From: Vibrio sp. 10N.261.45.E2
GTDB taxonomy: Bacteria > Pseudomonadota > Gammaproteobacteria > Enterobacterales > Vibrionaceae
Length of the DNA: 43,041 bases
Assembly (NCBI RefSeq): GCF_002875705.1
Contig: NZ_MCZZ01000174.1
Location: forward strand, 1 to 43,041
Direction of reading: 5' to 3'
Part shown: in pieces, positions 41,504 through 43,041 of the stretch
How the letters are laid out: each line of letters starts with the position of its first letter
Numbering within the stretch: the first letter of the stretch is position 1
Position numbers and translations under genes: made by a program
Notes under the pieces: generated by a model
Told to the model about the DNA's origin: nothing
Seen by the model: the letters and a program-made list of their open reading frames with translations, nothing else
Databases searched by the model: none

Positions 41504-41534
41504 AAAGAGCTCAGCGAATTGCTGGGCTCTTTTT
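41504..41534. terminator. Shared terminator between cqsS and cqsA
   Basis: AAAGAGCTCAGC pairs with GCTGGGCTCTTT (one wobble) around GAATT; T's follow on the plus strand, A's flank the other side. Confidence 0.88.
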
Positions 41535-41603
41535 GTTTAGCGACATGGTAGCGTCCATTCAGTCCTGCCGTTGGTGTTGGTTATAAAGGTAGTTCGAACA
41601 AGG

Positions 41604-42785
41604 TTACACGAACTCTAACTCTGGATGATTATAGGCTTCATGACAAACCGTAAGCACATGGTCAATGTCTCTTGGTGTCATGTCGGCATTCACTGAAAAA
41701 CGTATGATGTTTTTGTTTTTGCCAGTAGCTGGGCGGCAGAAAATCGCACCGAATACATCTCGCTCTTCTAGGAAGTCACGCACACGTTCAGTGTTTCTCT
41801 CATTACCGCACTCTAACGCCACAATTTGAGACTCACTCCGGATGTTAAAGCCAATTTGTTTTAGACCTGTAGTCAGCGATTTGGCCCAATTGAACAGCGC
41901 TTCTCGCTTGTCTTTCGCACCTTTGATCACCTCCAATGTTTTCTCTAAACGAGCGACTTCTTGTGGTAACAACGTCGAGCTAAAGATCGCGGGGTACGCA
42001 ACAAACGGTAAGGTCTCCGAAAGTTGTTTAGGCCCGAGGATTGCTCCAGCTCGGTAAGCAAAGGTTTTGGCCAAGCTAACGGTGATGAAATCGACGTGGT
42101 TGGTGAGCCCTAATGCTTGAACTAGGCCAGCACCATTCTCCCCATGTGTTCCCAGTGAATGGGATTCATCAACAACGACCGCACAATCAAACTCTTGCGC
42201 CATTTCGTAGATGTCGCGGAGTGGGGCAATCGTTCCAATGGTGCTGTAGACCGAATCCACAACAATGACACCAGAACCATAACGCTCTAATTGCTTACGT
42301 AAATGATTCATATTGTTATGCATAAACGGGTGGGCAACGGCGCCAGCAGCGCGAATGCCTTCCCATAGCGACATGTGTGCAAGAAAATCAATATACACAG
42401 GTGTGCCCGGTGGGCAGATGGTTTGCAGTAGTCCAATATTGGCTGCCCAGCCAGACTGGGAAAGCAAACAGCTGTCCATTCCGACATAGTTCGCGAGTTC
42501 GGTTTCAAACGCAGGTTTAGACTCTGCATCTTGTAAGAAAATCGCAGACATCACCACGTTGTCGTCGTGGTCGCTGATCGCCGCTTGGTGAGCTTGTTGG
42601 ATTGCTTTGTTGTGTGACAATGCTAAGTAATCATTGCTTTGCATCACAACAGCGTTACGCTGGGGACGTTTACCCAATACCAAGTGCTTTTGGCTTTGAT
42701 TCTGGGTGATGAGGTCTTGAATATAGAAGTTCAAGCGTTTTTCAATAAAGGAAGGTAGTGGTTTGGTTTTTGTTTGATCACTCAT
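41604..42785 (-). CDS. cqsA: CAI-1 autoinducer synthase CqsA
   Basis: A 393-aa PLP enzyme of the alpha-oxoamine synthase type making the alpha-hydroxyketone CAI-1 (or amino-enone precursor) from SAM or amino acid and acyl-CoA. Matching segments to known CqsA are KHLVLGKRPQRN, MQSNDYLALSHN, QSGWAANIGLLQTICPPGT, YIDFLAHMSLWEG, VVDESHSLGTHG, the PLP lysine in VSLAKTFAYRAGAI, PAIFSSTLLP, and CRPATGKNKNIIRFS. ATG 42785 (MSDQ) has AGAG upstream and is preferred over 42800. Convergent to its receptor gene. Confidence 0.95.
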   Translation of the reverse strand: MSDQTKTKPLPSFIEKRLNFYIQDLITQNQSQKHLVLGKRPQRNAVVMQSNDYLALSHNKAIQQAHQAAISDHDDNVVMSAIFLQDAESKPAFETELANYVGMDSCLLSQSGWAANIGLLQTICPPGTPVYIDFLAHMSLWEGIRAAGAVAHPFMHNNMNHLRKQLERYGSGVIVVDSVYSTIGTIAPLRDIYEMAQEFDCAVVVDESHSLGTHGENGAGLVQALGLTNHVDFITVSLAKTFAYRAGAILGPKQLSETLPFVAYPAIFSSTLLPQEVARLEKTLEVIKGAKDKREALFNWAKSLTTGLKQIGFNIRSESQIVALECGNERNTERVRDFLEERDVFGAIFCRPATGKNKNIIRFSVNADMTPRDIDHVLTVCHEAYNHPELEFV

Positions 42786-43041
42786 AATAGTTCTCTTCAA
42801 ATACAGGAAAACGCCAGCGCTGACGGCTGTATATTGACGATAAAAAGTGATGTGTCATTAACCAAGTTGCATAATTTTGTGGGTGCTTGCAAACTCAGCA
42901 TTTAAGGGTTTTGAGGCGAATGGATTTCCTTACGGTTCGGGGTTTTAACCAAGTTAAGATAGGAATAGAAGCCGTCTTTTTTATGACAAAAAACTATAGA
43001 AATTCGGCTATTGAACCGCTTTTAAAAAAGGTTCATCGCGG
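42786..43041. other. cqsA upstream region
   Basis: No gene seen. It carries the cqsA promoter and 5' leader, where Qrr small RNAs are known to act in Vibrio; I could not place a pairing site by eye. Confidence 0.5.

Noticed and set aside
1..43041. CRISPR arrays, tRNA or rRNA genes, phage genes
   Set aside because: No regularly spaced direct repeats, cloverleaf-like tails or phage modules were seen.

Overview
This window comes from a gammaproteobacterium of the genus Vibrio, most likely its second chromosome. The strongest marker is the convergent pair cqsS/cqsA at the right end, the CAI-1 quorum-sensing receptor and synthase. FolX/FolK, a VC0807-family membrane protein, HU, several LysR regulators and a dCache chemoreceptor fit this. 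The chromosome II assignment is inferred from where cqsAS lies in V. cholerae.

Left part (1-9.6 kb): the end of a folate/pterin gene pair (folX cut by the window edge, folK), a secreted endonuclease I-type nuclease, and then a graveyard holding an IS200-type (Y1) transposase remnant back to back with the C-terminal stub of a GH114 glycosidase. A large hybrid sensor kinase with a histidine-rich periplasmic insert follows, then an ArsC-like protein with an atypical P-loop, and an Lrp regulator divergent from a 603-aa Cys/Met-type PLP enzyme. A small unknown gene comes next, with a striking run of six hairpins in front of it.

Middle-left (9.9-20.9 kb): YgjV-like membrane protein, a decayed EamA transporter, a FUSC efflux-type protein, a HAD hydrolase, a sulfatase plus anaerobic sulfatase maturase operon with a divergent LysR regulator, a YcxB-like protein, and a LysR-CidA-CidB module.

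Middle (20.9-33.2 kb): several metal-related genes. A DUF1007-NicO (metal transporter) operon starts behind a near-perfect Zur-type palindrome, and a DUF1826 gene at 32.4 kb has a second Zur-like palindrome. Between them lies a compact NifX-like/NqrM-like/DUF134 cluster with a perfect 22-bp palindrome over the putative -35 region of the nifX-like gene. Other genes here are a PaaI thioesterase with an in-frame 18-bp repeat expansion, a bacterial ionotropic-glutamate-receptor-like channel, HU with a tiny downstream gene, a VC0807 protein, YceI, a 586-aa lipoprotein and a LysR regulator with a 43-bp perfect inverted repeat upstream.

Right part (33.2-43 kb): a chemoreceptor whose leader carries an intrinsic-terminator-like hairpin and whose coding start carries a ten-G tract (possible phase variation), an ACT-domain protein, a LysR regulator divergent from an exported metallo-beta-lactamase-fold protein with a broken metal motif, a candidate 28-aa small protein, a TauD-like dioxygenase, and cqsS/cqsA. 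All calls rest on reading the sequence and on remembered family features; no searches were run.
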